NCBI GenBank assembly: GCA_964573995.1
Contig: CAZNLH010000011.1
Span: forward strand, 14,046 to 78,045
Origin: CAZNLH01 sp964573995
Lineage (GTDB): Bacteria > Gemmatimonadota > CAZMKB01 > CAZNLH01
Direction of reading: 5' to 3'
DNA: 64,000 nt
Part shown: piece by piece, positions 26,153 to 35,189 of the stretch
Layout: each line of letters opens with the position of its first letter
Position numbering within the stretch: the first letter of the stretch is position 1
Made by a program: the position numbers and the translations under genes
The notes under the pieces: model-generated
What the model was told of the DNA's origin: nothing
The model's database searches: none
Seen by the model: the letters and a program-made list of their open reading frames with translations, nothing else

Positions 26153-27633
26153 GATCTCACCCCGTCCTTTACCTTTCGGGCCATATTACGGTAGATTTCC
26201 AGGTAGCGTCCCGCAGACGCCCTCCAGGAATAATTCCCTCTCATCCCGTTCATCATGATCTCGCGCCAGCCTTCCCTCTTGTGATATGCCTTGAGCGCCC
26301 TATCAAAGGCCCTCAGGAGCGATGAAGGGGAAAACTCCTCGAACAGAAAACCGTTTCGCTTGCCGCCCTCATCGATAATGGTGTCCGCCAGGCCACCCGT
26401 CTTCCTGGCCAGGGGGACCGCCCCGTAACGCATTGCGATCATCTGGCCCAGGCCACAAGGTTCATACCTCGAAGGCATCATGAAGATATCACACCCCCCG
26501 TAGATTAAATGTGCGAGCGGATCGTCGAAGTCCAACCTTACAAACAACCTGTCCGGATACCTCGCTTTCAGCCCCAGAAAGAGTTCTTCGTAACGCCTCT
26601 CACCCCTCCCAAGCACTACCATAAATACTCCGGATTCCATTATCCGATCCGCCGCCGCCTCTATCAAGTCGAATCCCTTCTGCCCGGCAAGCCGGGAGAC
26701 TATGCCCACCAACGGAATCCCCTCCTCATAATCGAGCCCGCAGACCTTCATCAAGGTGCGCTTCACGCTTTCCCTCTCCTCCCAATCTCCAGGGCCGATG
26801 GCCTCGGGCAGGTAGGAATCAGCGGCCGGGTTCCATTGTTGAACATCTATTCCGTTCAAGACTCCGACCAGACTGTCCGCACGACTCTTTAGTACCCCTT
26901 CCATGCCGAACCCGTATTCCTCCGTCTGGATCTCCCTGCTGTAACTCGGGCTGACCGTCGTGATAAGGTCCGAAAAGAGGATCCCCCCCTTGAGGTAAGA
27001 TATCTTGCCGTAGAATTCAAGCCCTCCCTCGGTAACATACAACCCCTCCGGCAGCCCGATCTCCCCGAGCATCCACTGGGGAAAGGTGCCCTGGTAAGCG
27101 ATGTTGTGGATGGTGAAAAGGACTTGCGTCGACCTGAAACAGGGATCGTCACGGTAACATGTCTTGAGGAAGACTGGTAGAAGAGCAGTCTGCCAGTCAT
27201 TACAGTGGATGATATCGGGAGGGTTGCCTTCCAGGCGGATAAGTTCTATGACAGCGCGGGGGAAGAAGGCAAAGCGGACCGCATTGTCAGGGTAGGGAAT
27301 GCCCCCTTCATCGTACAGGCCGTCCCTTCCAAAGAGGTCCGGCTGATCGATCAGGCGAACCGATACGCCCGAAATGGCACCGGACCTTAGGACACCACAC
27401 CGTCTCTCTTCCCCGCCGAGCGGAACCTGAAGGACGGCCGATTCCGAGAGGAGCGGGTACTTCTCCCTGTTGATACACTTGTAAGCGGGGAGAAAGACCG
27501 ATACGTCGTGACCCAGGTCCGCAAGGGCCTGCGGCAGTGATCCGGCCACGTCGGCCAGCCCGCCCGTCTTGACAAGCGGCGAAGCCTCGGAGGAGACATA
27601 AACTATCTTGAGTTTCTCAGCAGGCCTTGCCAT
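26149..27633 (-). CDS. glgA: Glycogen synthase (ADP-glucose type, GT5)
   Basis: 494 residues from the ATG at 27633 (MARPAEKLKIVYVSSEASP), 5 nt after galT and preceded by AGAGG; the longer open frame is inside galT. The ADP-glucose-binding motif KTGGLADVAGSLPQAL lies near residue 22. Other GT5 marks are DIIHCNDWQTALLPVFLK, TIHNIAYQG, VGIVSRLAGQKGFDLI, and near the C-terminus MMPSRYEPCGLGQMIAMRYGAVPLARKTGGLADT. It elongates alpha-1,4-glucan from ADP-glucose. With glgP at 55 kb it shows glycogen metabolism; glgC and glgB are not in the window. Confidence 0.95.
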   Translation of the reverse strand: MARPAEKLKIVYVSSEASPLVKTGGLADVAGSLPQALADLGHDVSVFLPAYKCINREKYPLLSESAVLQVPLGGEERRCGVLRSGAISGVSVRLIDQPDLFGRDGLYDEGGIPYPDNAVRFAFFPRAVIELIRLEGNPPDIIHCNDWQTALLPVFLKTCYRDDPCFRSTQVLFTIHNIAYQGTFPQWMLGEIGLPEGLYVTEGGLEFYGKISYLKGGILFSDLITTVSPSYSREIQTEEYGFGMEGVLKSRADSLVGVLNGIDVQQWNPAADSYLPEAIGPGDWEERESVKRTLMKVCGLDYEEGIPLVGIVSRLAGQKGFDLIEAAADRIMESGVFMVVLGRGERRYEELFLGLKARYPDRLFVRLDFDDPLAHLIYGGCDIFMMPSRYEPCGLGQMIAMRYGAVPLARKTGGLADTIIDEGGKRNGFLFEEFSPSSLLRAFDRALKAYHKREGWREIMMNGMRGNYSWRASAGRYLEIYRNMARKVKDGVRS

Positions 27634-27638
27634 GACCT

Positions 27639-28643
27639 CTATGACTTTATGTCGAGATCTCTCATGTACCGCGCTGCCTCCTCTGGAGGAGTAGGGTTGA
27701 TATAGAACCCCGATCCCCATTCGAACCCGGCGACCTTGGTGAGTTTCGGCATGATCTCGATATGCCAGTGGAAGTAAGGATAATCACCATCTTCCAGGGG
27801 AGAAGAATGTATGATTAGGTTGTAGGGGGGTGAATTCAATGAACGCTTGATCCTCGTGAGCGTGTCCTTGATGATCTCCGCCAGGGAGGGCACCGTGTCG
27901 TCATCTATACGGCCTAACTGGAACTGGTGACGTAGTGGAATAATCCACGTCTCGAAGGGAAACCGTGAGGCATAGGCCTCCAGTGAGACAAAACGATCGT
28001 TCCTGTTGACCACGCGCTCCCCGTCGTTCATTTCCTGTCGTATGATGTCACAGTATATACACCGCTCCTTATAATCGAAGTATCTCCTTGAACCGTCCAA
28101 TTCCTCCTGGACCCTCTTCGGGACCGTCGGCGTGGCAATCAACTGGCAGTGGGTGTGTTCAAGAGACGCCCCTGCCGCCTGCCCATGGTTCTTGAAGATC
28201 AGAATATTCCTAAAACGCGTGTCCCTTTTCAGGTCGTTGATCCGCTCCCTAATGACTCGGATGACACTGGAGATCTGCTCTACCGGCAGGTCCACAAGGT
28301 CAAGTCGATGGTCCGGCGTCTCTATGATGACCTCGTGCGCGCCCACACCGTTCATCCTGTCGTAGAGGCCTATCCCACGCTTGTCGAGGTCTCCTTCGAT
28401 CTGCAGAACGGGGTACTTGTTCGGCACCACCCTCACCGACCAGCCTGGAGTGTTGGGGGGGGTGCCATCAGAACGTATCGCGGTGATTTCAGGTGGGGTC
28501 TCTCCCTCATTGCCGGGACAGAATGGACAAAAACCACCCCTCTTCTTCTCTTCGACCGCCCCGAAATCGGAGGGACGCCTCCCTCGGTCCGTGGCTATTA
28601 TGACCCACCTCCCGACAACGGGATCCCTCCTCAGTTCCGGCAT
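27639..28643 (-). CDS. galT: Galactose-1-phosphate uridylyltransferase
   Basis: 334 residues. MPELRRDPVVGRWVIIATDRGRRPSDF is the family start. Zinc ligands appear as CPFCPGNE and CIYCDII, and the catalytic histidine loop is EHTHCQLIATP (HxHxQ). The C-terminal half holds FPFETWIIPLRHQFQLGRI and FHWHIEIMPKLTKVAGFEWGSGFYINPTPPEEAA. It exchanges UMP between UDP-glucose and galactose-1-phosphate. A related activity on ADP-glucose (ADP-glucose phosphorylase) cannot be ruled out from sequence, especially directly before glgA; that reading would link it to glucan storage. Confidence 0.9.
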   Translation of the reverse strand: MPELRRDPVVGRWVIIATDRGRRPSDFGAVEEKKRGGFCPFCPGNEGETPPEITAIRSDGTPPNTPGWSVRVVPNKYPVLQIEGDLDKRGIGLYDRMNGVGAHEVIIETPDHRLDLVDLPVEQISSVIRVIRERINDLKRDTRFRNILIFKNHGQAAGASLEHTHCQLIATPTVPKRVQEELDGSRRYFDYKERCIYCDIIRQEMNDGERVVNRNDRFVSLEAYASRFPFETWIIPLRHQFQLGRIDDDTVPSLAEIIKDTLTRIKRSLNSPPYNLIIHSSPLEDGDYPYFHWHIEIMPKLTKVAGFEWGSGFYINPTPPEEAARYMRDLDIKS

Positions 28644-28791
28644 GATTCCTCCAGATTGCTCCCGGCACAGAAGTGAAGCATTCTCATTATTCCAAGTCCC
28701 TCAAACCTTACCACGGATGAGGAAGAGGCCCGGTCCTCCTGGCCGCCCGGGTAACGGGAACTTACGCAACTGAGCACTAACATCCCCTTCC

Positions 28792-29379
28792 TCATCCGGC
28801 AGAGGTCGTGTCGTCCCGAGAAAAGAGGACATGGTGCATTGCTACTCCGTAACTCGTTGTAGAGGCGATCAAGAAGAAAAGGCCGCCGGCTATCAAGTAA
28901 CTGTAAGCCCACTCCCACCTGAGGGTATAAGATAATATCAAGAGCGCCATGAAATGGGTCGTCACCTTCCCCAGCCAATTGGAAGACAGGACTACCTTCC
29001 TATTACCCACCAGCAGTGAGCCGGCGACAATGATCAAGAGGTCGCGCCCGATCACCACGACGACCAGCCATACCGGGAATCCCCTGAGCGTAACGAGGAG
29101 GATGATCATGGCCCCGATGCAAATCTTATCCGCCAGTGGGTCGAGGATCTTGCCCAAACTCGACTCGACTCCCGTTCTCCTGGCGATAATACCGTCCAGG
29201 ACATCCGACATCGCCGCAACGAGCATCAGGGAGACGGCTATTACGTTGTCCGATCCCCTCCCCCTCCTCAGAAAATGATAAATAGGAGGAATAAGGAGGA
29301 CCCTCGACACGGACAGGAGGTTGGAAATCGTCCATATCCTGAGCCTGTTGATGTGTGTCGCTCCTGTCCACCCCCCCAT
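28792..29379 (-). CDS. CDP-alcohol phosphatidyltransferase family protein
   Basis: 195 residues, mostly membrane-embedded. The family signature D-G-A-R...G-D-D is complete: SDVLDGIIARRTGVESSLGKILDPLADKI near residues 60-90. The N-terminal IWTISNLLSVSRVLLIPPIY resembles PgsA. The likely reaction is transfer of a phosphatidyl group from CDP-diacylglycerol to glycerol-3-phosphate, inositol-phosphate or another alcohol. PgsA is the default expectation, but the acceptor is not readable. The gene follows recN by 14 bp; a 148-bp spacer with no visible feature separates it from galT. Confidence 0.85.
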   Translation of the reverse strand: MGGWTGATHINRLRIWTISNLLSVSRVLLIPPIYHFLRRGRGSDNVIAVSLMLVAAMSDVLDGIIARRTGVESSLGKILDPLADKICIGAMIILLVTLRGFPVWLVVVVIGRDLLIIVAGSLLVGNRKVVLSSNWLGKVTTHFMALLILSYTLRWEWAYSYLIAGGLFFLIASTTSYGVAMHHVLFSRDDTTSAG

Positions 29380-29393
29380 GCTATCAACTCTCT

Positions 29394-31076
29394 TTAGGAA
29401 CCTTTTCTCTTACTACCCAGCAACTCGCCGGCATGACGTCTCGAGGCCATGCTGCGCGCATTACCTCCCATCATTCGGACGATCTCCCCGACCCTGCTAT
29501 CGCCTCGAAGTTCTTCGATTCGAACGCTGGCCCTCCCTCCGGTTACGAACTTTTTCACTGAAAAGTGGTGATCGGCACGGGCAGCAATCTGTGGAAGATG
29601 CGTAATAACGAATACCTGCCTGCCCCGGGATACCTTGTGCAGTTTCCGTCCAACCGCGTGGGCCGTCTGTCCCCCGATCCCCGAGTCCACCTCGTCGAAT
29701 ATCAGGGTGGGAACGGATTCGTTCCGTGCCTGTAATGCCCTCAGGGCGAGCATGATCCTCGACAGTTCTCCACCCGAAACGACGCCCGATAGGGGCTTGA
29801 GCGACTCACCGGTATTGGTAGAGATGAGAAACGATACGCGCTCGGCGCCCAGGCCGTCCACCACGCCATGCTCCCTTGGCGAGATCTCTATGCTGAAAGC
29901 AGCCTGCTCCATCCCCAATTCTCTCAGGCCGTTCACGACCTCTTTCTCCAACGCGGGGGCCCGATCCACCCGCAGGTCGGTCAGCATACCGGCCTCCCGG
30001 AGGAGTTCAGACTTCAATTCCTTCAAGCGCTCCTCCAGTTCCGCAACCATTGAACTGTCCGATTCGAGGGCCTCTATCTCCTCACATGCCCTCCTCCGGT
30101 ACTCGATCACTTCCAAGATCGTAGACCCGTATTTTTTCTTCATCCTCCTGACCAACTCGCGCCTCTCCAACAACTCCTCGAGGCGAGATGGATCGTGGAC
30201 CAGTTTCTCATGGTATATCCTCAAGTGTTCGGACAACTCATCTATCTGAAAACAGCAACCTTCGAGTTCCCCTGCCAATACCAAGAGTTCCTCATCGCTT
30301 CGCCCGGCCTCCTCAAGCGCCTTGACGGACGACTTAAGGCCAGCCATGATGGAACCCTCTTCTCCGCTCAATCGCACGAGGACACCTCCACACAGGCGAT
30401 GCAGGCGCTCGAAGTCCTGCATGATCCCGATAGATTTTTCCAGATCCTTATCCTCACCCTCCTTGAGGTCTGCTTTGTCTATATCATCAACCGCATACCG
30501 GAGGTCACTCACCCTTCTACTAACCTCCTCGCAACCCCTCAGGAGTCCATCCCGTTCCCTCTCGACGGCCTTGATCTCCCTGTAAAGCCTCCCAACTCGG
30601 TCCCTGAGATCCATCGCCCCGGCATATTCATCGAGGAGATCAAGTTGTCTTGAGGGCCTTAGCAGGCCCTGGTGCATGTACTGTCCGTGGATATCGCACA
30701 GGCATTCACCGATCTTTGCCAGCGAGGCAGAGGTGGACATCATGCCGTTGATAAAACACCTCCCCCCGCCAGAGGCGTATATATCCCTCCTCAGGATCAA
30801 TCCTCCATCGCAGAGTTCTATTCCAATGGAATCCATCAGAAGAGACAATTCAACGCCGGGACAATCCACGCGGAATAACCCCTCGATTACCGCCTTTGCC
30901 GCCCCCGATCTCACCTTCAGGCCGGAGGCCCTCTTGCCGAGCAACGTCGAGATGGCGTCAACCACCATGGATTTTCCCGCGCCCGTCTCGCCCGTCAATA
31001 CGTTGAGGCCTGCGTGGAATTCTACTTCCACCCGGTCCATGATGGCGAAATTTTCGATATGGAGCGATCTCAGCAC
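29394..31076 (-). CDS. recN: DNA repair protein RecN
   Basis: 560 residues of SMC-like architecture, GTG start overlapping the nadK stop. Walker A GETGAGKS lies at 29-36, a long coiled-coil region spans about 150-370, and the ABC signature SGGELSRIMLALRAL and Walker B PTLIFDEVDSGIGG lie in the C-terminal third, followed by the His switch region (QVFVITHLPQIAARADHHFSVKK). RecN holds broken DNA ends during recombinational repair. The nadK-recN adjacency is widespread in bacteria. Confidence 0.96.
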   Translation of the reverse strand: MLRSLHIENFAIMDRVEVEFHAGLNVLTGETGAGKSMVVDAISTLLGKRASGLKVRSGAAKAVIEGLFRVDCPGVELSLLMDSIGIELCDGGLILRRDIYASGGGRCFINGMMSTSASLAKIGECLCDIHGQYMHQGLLRPSRQLDLLDEYAGAMDLRDRVGRLYREIKAVERERDGLLRGCEEVSRRVSDLRYAVDDIDKADLKEGEDKDLEKSIGIMQDFERLHRLCGGVLVRLSGEEGSIMAGLKSSVKALEEAGRSDEELLVLAGELEGCCFQIDELSEHLRIYHEKLVHDPSRLEELLERRELVRRMKKKYGSTILEVIEYRRRACEEIEALESDSSMVAELEERLKELKSELLREAGMLTDLRVDRAPALEKEVVNGLRELGMEQAAFSIEISPREHGVVDGLGAERVSFLISTNTGESLKPLSGVVSGGELSRIMLALRALQARNESVPTLIFDEVDSGIGGQTAHAVGRKLHKVSRGRQVFVITHLPQIAARADHHFSVKKFVTGGRASVRIEELRGDSRVGEIVRMMGGNARSMASRRHAGELLGSKRKGS

Positions 31077-31963
31077 GCCTTCCCCTCCCGTGAATTCCCC
31101 TCTCTACCACCCCATTTCAGTTTGCTCTTCAGCAGAGAAAAGAATGTCCTGCCGAACGGCCTTACCAGTCTGATGCGATACTCGGCCCGTGAAATGACAA
31201 CCTGCCTTCCGATCCGGAGAGATTCCCCTACCTGTCCATCGACGGTCAACATGATATCCTTGGCCCGGTTGGCCTCGTCTCCGAGGTCTACCGTCAATGG
31301 CCAGTCGTCCTGGATGATAAACGGCCTGACCGCGAGTGTGTGCGGACAAATAGGCGTGACAAGGATGAGGTTCATGGTAGGGAAGATTATCGGTCCGCCG
31401 GCCGACAGCGAATAGCCGGTCGATCCTGTGGGGGTCGATGCAATGATACCGTCAGCCTTGAACGTCCCGACCTCCTCGTCGGACACGTAGACGGTGAGGT
31501 CGATTATCCTGGAGAACGCCCCCTTGCTGATCACCACGTCGTTGAGCCCGTAAAGCGTCCGCCGCTCATCTCGCGACCCGACGGCCTCCACCTTCAGCAC
31601 CATCCGGTCTTCCGTCGAATAATCGCCGGATATAATCTTGTCAAGGCTGGGGAATAACTCTTCAAGAGAGGAGGTCGTAAGAAAACCCAATCCGCCGAGG
31701 TTGATGCCAAAGATAGGAATGCCAGAATCTCCCACCCGGCGCGCAACTGATAGGAGTGTACCGTCTCCTCCCAGGGCCGCCACCAGATCAACTCCATCGA
31801 TTGTATCCGTGGAACTGAAAGAGGTGTATCTCCTCCCTGTTCGTTGGTGCAATTCATGGTCGACTACCACCCCCACCCCCCTTTCTTTGCACCAATCCAG
31901 GAGTTTCGTTACCACGGATGGTGTGTTCACGTGGCTGAAATTGGCGATGATTCCCAGCCTCAT
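31070..31963 (-). CDS. nadK: NAD kinase
   Basis: 297 residues from the ATG at 31963 with AGGAAAGAG upstream; the open frame continues 10 codons further without support. The GGDGT motif lies at 65-69 (ALGGDGTLLSVARR). The NAD-binding residues appear in FGINLGGLGFLT, LNDVVISKGAFSRIIDL and ADGIIASTPTGSTGYSLSAGGPI. The enzyme makes NADP from NAD using ATP or polyphosphate. It sits between dxs and recN with 7-nt overlap into recN, as part of a dxs-nadK-recN run. Confidence 0.95.
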   Translation of the reverse strand: MRLGIIANFSHVNTPSVVTKLLDWCKERGVGVVVDHELHQRTGRRYTSFSSTDTIDGVDLVAALGGDGTLLSVARRVGDSGIPIFGINLGGLGFLTTSSLEELFPSLDKIISGDYSTEDRMVLKVEAVGSRDERRTLYGLNDVVISKGAFSRIIDLTVYVSDEEVGTFKADGIIASTPTGSTGYSLSAGGPIIFPTMNLILVTPICPHTLAVRPFIIQDDWPLTVDLGDEANRAKDIMLTVDGQVGESLRIGRQVVISRAEYRIRLVRPFGRTFFSLLKSKLKWGGREGNSREGKAC

Positions 31964-32039
31964 TCGTCTCTTTCCTCGTTCAAATGAGATCAATCCCGAC
32001 CGTCACGATACCGATCGCACATGGACCAACAAGGGGGGA

Positions 32040-33947
32040 TCAAATCGTTCGTTGTGGTTGTTCCACCATCTTCCCCCCTACGAATTCAAGGACGGAGGCG
32101 GTGATTTTCTCCGGTGTGAGGCCCACAACATCCAGCAACTTCTTGCGTGGACCATGCCGAATGAACCGGTCCGGGATGCCGAGTTTCATAACCCGGCCAT
32201 GGAACCGGCCATAGCGATGAAGGGCATCGTCCACCTGCGTCCCGAATCCGTTGACTGATGTATTCTCCGCCAACGTAACGACCAGTTGAAAACGACGGGA
32301 TATTTCTTTTAGGAGCACTTCGTCGAAGGGCTTGATAAAACGACAGTTTACGACTTCCGCCTTCACTCCCGCATCCCTGAGTTTTCTTCCGGCAAGGAGG
32401 GCGGGACGCACCATTGAGCCTACAGCCAGGATCACCACGTCCTCTCCATGTGCCAGGACTTCCCATGAACCCATCAAGATCTCGTGGAACATAGGGTCCT
32501 TGTCGATGGTGACCGCCTTATCCCGCGGATAGCGGATAGCAAAGGGGCCCTCTTCATAGCGAACCGCTGTCACCAAGAGGTTTCGAAGTTCACTGCCGTC
32601 TTTCGGTGCAGTGACCACGAAATTGGGGATCATCGTAAGGTACGAGAGATCGAATACGCCGTGATGAGTGGGGCCATCTTCTCCCACGAGCCCCCCCCTG
32701 TCGATGACGAAGACAACGGGGAGGGACTGCAGGGCAACGTCATGGATCAATTGGTCTACGGCCCGCTGCAGAAAAGTTGAATAGATCGCAACAACTGGCT
32801 TCATGCCGGCCGCGGCCAATCCTGCAGAAAAAGTCACGGCATGTGCCTCTGCGATCCCTACATCGAAAAACCTGTCGGGAAATTTCTCTTTGAAGAGGCT
32901 CAATCCTGTTCCGGTAGGCATGGCCGCGCTCACCGCGACGATTCTATCGTCCCCCGCACCGAGTTCGACGAGCGCATCGCCCAATACCTTTGTATATCTG
33001 ACACCCCTCCCCTTAGAATTGCTCTTCCCCGTGACCTTGCAAAAAGCGCCTACGCCATGAAAATGCGCAGAGTCCTTTTCGGCCTGAGGATAGCCCTTTC
33101 CCTTCACGGTCAGCACATGAACAAACTTCGGGCCGGGTATTTCCTTTACGCTCCTCATGGCGCGCAGGAGTTCTTCCAGATTATGCCCGTCAATAGGTCC
33201 AAAATAACGAAAGCCCAAGACCTCGAAGAGCATCCCAGGGGTGATCAAACTCTTCAGGCTCTCCTCGAGGCGACGCGCGAGCACCCTGACACTGTCCCCA
33301 ATCGACGGAACCTTGCCGGTTATACGCCATATCTCATTCTTTATTCGGTTGTAAATGGGATTGGTGATAATGCCCGTCAGGTATCTGGATATCGCCCCAA
33401 CGTTAGGCGATATAGACATCTTGTTATCGTTGAGGATAACGGTGATATCCGTGCCGGACGCCCCCGCATTGTTCAGGCCCTCATACGCCAGCCCGCCGGT
33501 CAATGCGCCGTCCCCTACTACTGCAAGGACCTCATTGTCGCTATGAAGGTGATCGCGGGCAACGGCAAACCCGAGGGCGGCTGATATCGACGTGCTCGCA
33601 TGACCTGCTCCGAAGGAATCGTAGCGGCTCTCGGACCTGTTGGTAAATCCGGAAAGCCCTCCGTATTGCCTTAGCGTCTTGAACGCCTCCCTCCTCCCGG
33701 TCAGTATCTTGTGGGCATAACTCTGGTGTCCGACATCCCAGACAACTATATCCTCCGGGAAATTGTAAATATAGTGGAGCACAACTGTCAACTCTATCAC
33801 CCCGAGACTCGGCGCGAGGTGACCCCCCGTCTCGGAGACGACCGAGATGATGTATTCGCGCAGTTCGGTGCAAAGGAGCCCCAGTTCCTCAACGGTGAGT
33901 TTCTTCAGGTCGGAAGGCCCATTTATGCCATCAAGAAGTTTTCCCAT
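32040..33947 (-). CDS. dxs: 1-deoxy-D-xylulose-5-phosphate synthase
   Basis: 635 residues, the normal DXS length, ATG preceded by GAGGAA. Thiamine-diphosphate binding is shown by AVVGDGALTGGLAYEGLNNAG and the later NDNKMSISPNVG. The N-terminus has GGHLAPSLGVIELTVVLHYIY and WDVGHQSYAHKILTGR. The transketolase middle domain contains RFFDVGIAEAHAVTFSAGLA, and VFVIDRGGLVGEDGPTHHGVFDLSYL is a DXS hallmark. It condenses pyruvate and glyceraldehyde-3-phosphate, the first step of the MEP isoprenoid route, and is followed upstream in the operon by a prenyl synthase gene, so the two act in one pathway. Confidence 0.97.
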   Translation of the reverse strand: MGKLLDGINGPSDLKKLTVEELGLLCTELREYIISVVSETGGHLAPSLGVIELTVVLHYIYNFPEDIVVWDVGHQSYAHKILTGRREAFKTLRQYGGLSGFTNRSESRYDSFGAGHASTSISAALGFAVARDHLHSDNEVLAVVGDGALTGGLAYEGLNNAGASGTDITVILNDNKMSISPNVGAISRYLTGIITNPIYNRIKNEIWRITGKVPSIGDSVRVLARRLEESLKSLITPGMLFEVLGFRYFGPIDGHNLEELLRAMRSVKEIPGPKFVHVLTVKGKGYPQAEKDSAHFHGVGAFCKVTGKSNSKGRGVRYTKVLGDALVELGAGDDRIVAVSAAMPTGTGLSLFKEKFPDRFFDVGIAEAHAVTFSAGLAAAGMKPVVAIYSTFLQRAVDQLIHDVALQSLPVVFVIDRGGLVGEDGPTHHGVFDLSYLTMIPNFVVTAPKDGSELRNLLVTAVRYEEGPFAIRYPRDKAVTIDKDPMFHEILMGSWEVLAHGEDVVILAVGSMVRPALLAGRKLRDAGVKAEVVNCRFIKPFDEVLLKEISRRFQLVVTLAENTSVNGFGTQVDDALHRYGRFHGRVMKLGIPDRFIRHGPRKKLLDVVGLTPEKITASVLEFVGGKMVEQPQRTI

Positions 33948-34003
33948 TTCCTCGAATCTTCCTCCTCTTCACTGATCGACCCCTCGCACCTGACTCCCCT
34001 TCC

Positions 34004-34918
34004 CTACCTCTTCATACCCCTCTCCCTCACCAGGTCGAGCACCTGTCGCAGTATCGAATCCCCCGCCCCAGCCTCCTCGAGCGCTTTTTCCGACCTCCTT
34101 ATCTCTTCGAGCAGACGGCGCTCAGAGACCTCCTCACCGAATACGGAGGGGAAGGTCGCCTTTTTCAAGACAGAGTCTCGTCCTGTACGCTTCCCCATGG
34201 CCTGAAAATCGGCCCTCCTGTCGAGCAGGTCATCCGCGATCTGGTATGCCAGGCCGAGGTGCAGGCCAAATCGCCGAAAGGAATCAAGCCTCCCCCCGGT
34301 CGCTCCCCCCACAACAGCCCCAACCTCCACCGCGCCCTCGATCATGCTGGCCGTCTTCAGGCGGTGAATCTCCTCGACGACCCCGGCATCCACCTTCCTT
34401 CCCTCCCAGTAGAGGTCCATCATCTGGCCGCCTATCATCCCCTCGAATCCGGCCCCCCTGGTGAAGACAGAGAGCACGGCCCTTCCCACGCGGGGTGGAA
34501 GATCGCTGTCCCGGACCAGGCCGAAGACTCGAGCATAGGCGAAGCAGAGCAGATCCACTCCCGCAAAGACGGCGGAGTTCATCCCGTGCAGGCGATGAAG
34601 CGTCGGCCGGCCCCGCCGGTAATCATCGTCGTCCATAATTGGCAGATCATCGTGAACAAGGGAGAAATTATGCAATATCTCCCACGAAAGTGCAAACGGA
34701 TAGATATAATCCCCACTGCCGCCGAGCGCCCGGTACGCAAGTATGCTCAATATCGGCCGAAGCCGTTTCCCCCCTGACCTCATGACATATTTCATGCGTC
34801 CTTCACGATCGTCGATACCCGGATCCCCTGGAAACCAGATGTCAACCAGTTGATCCAGCCGCTCGCCCTCGACCGCCAGGACCTCTGAGATCGCTGATCT
34901 CGGTTCAACCTTCGCCAT
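34004..34918 (-). CDS. ispA: Short-chain polyprenyl diphosphate synthase (farnesyl/geranylgeranyl type)
   Basis: 304 residues. Both aspartate-rich motifs are present: the first in LVHDDLPIMDDDDYRRGRPTLHR and the second in YQIADDLLDRRADFQ. KYVMRSGGKRLRPIL supplies the diphosphate-binding lysine and arginines. The enzyme adds isopentenyl diphosphate to allylic diphosphates to make C15 or C20 products; chain length depends on residues before the first motif and is left open. The ATG overlaps the xseB stop by 14 nt. Position between xseB and dxs is the classic xseB-ispA-dxs order. Confidence 0.93.
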   Translation of the reverse strand: MAKVEPRSAISEVLAVEGERLDQLVDIWFPGDPGIDDREGRMKYVMRSGGKRLRPILSILAYRALGGSGDYIYPFALSWEILHNFSLVHDDLPIMDDDDYRRGRPTLHRLHGMNSAVFAGVDLLCFAYARVFGLVRDSDLPPRVGRAVLSVFTRGAGFEGMIGGQMMDLYWEGRKVDAGVVEEIHRLKTASMIEGAVEVGAVVGGATGGRLDSFRRFGLHLGLAYQIADDLLDRRADFQAMGKRTGRDSVLKKATFPSVFGEEVSERRLLEEIRRSEKALEEAGAGDSILRQVLDLVRERGMKR

Positions 34919-35189
34919 CTTCCCGGTAATAACCCTCCTCCCGAGGTTCGAGATCCCCCAGGACCAGGTCGTCCCCTTCGGTCCCCAGGACCTTGCGGAC
35001 CTTGAGCCGACTCTCTTTCAACTTCTTCTGGGCCGACTTGACTATGGCCGTCCCCTCCTCGAAGAGGTCGAGGGCCACCTCGAGGGATACCCCCTCGGAT
35101 TCGAGTTCACTCACGATTTCCCCGAGGCGCTTCAATTCATCCTCGAAACTCCTGCCACCGGCCTTCTTCGAGGCGTCTCTCTTGCTCAT
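34905..35189 (-). CDS. xseB: Exodeoxyribonuclease VII small subunit
   Basis: 94 residues from the ATG at 35189, which overlaps the xseA stop (ATGA). The body is the XseB two-helix pattern: SFEDELKRLGEIVSELESEGVSLEVALDLFEEGTAIVKSAQKKLKESRLKVRKV. An acidic tail follows. Several copies bind one XseA to form the nuclease that degrades single-stranded DNA from either end. A longer reading inside xseA is rejected. Confidence 0.94.
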   Translation of the reverse strand: MSKRDASKKAGGRSFEDELKRLGEIVSELESEGVSLEVALDLFEEGTAIVKSAQKKLKESRLKVRKVLGTEGDDLVLGDLEPREEGYYREDGEG

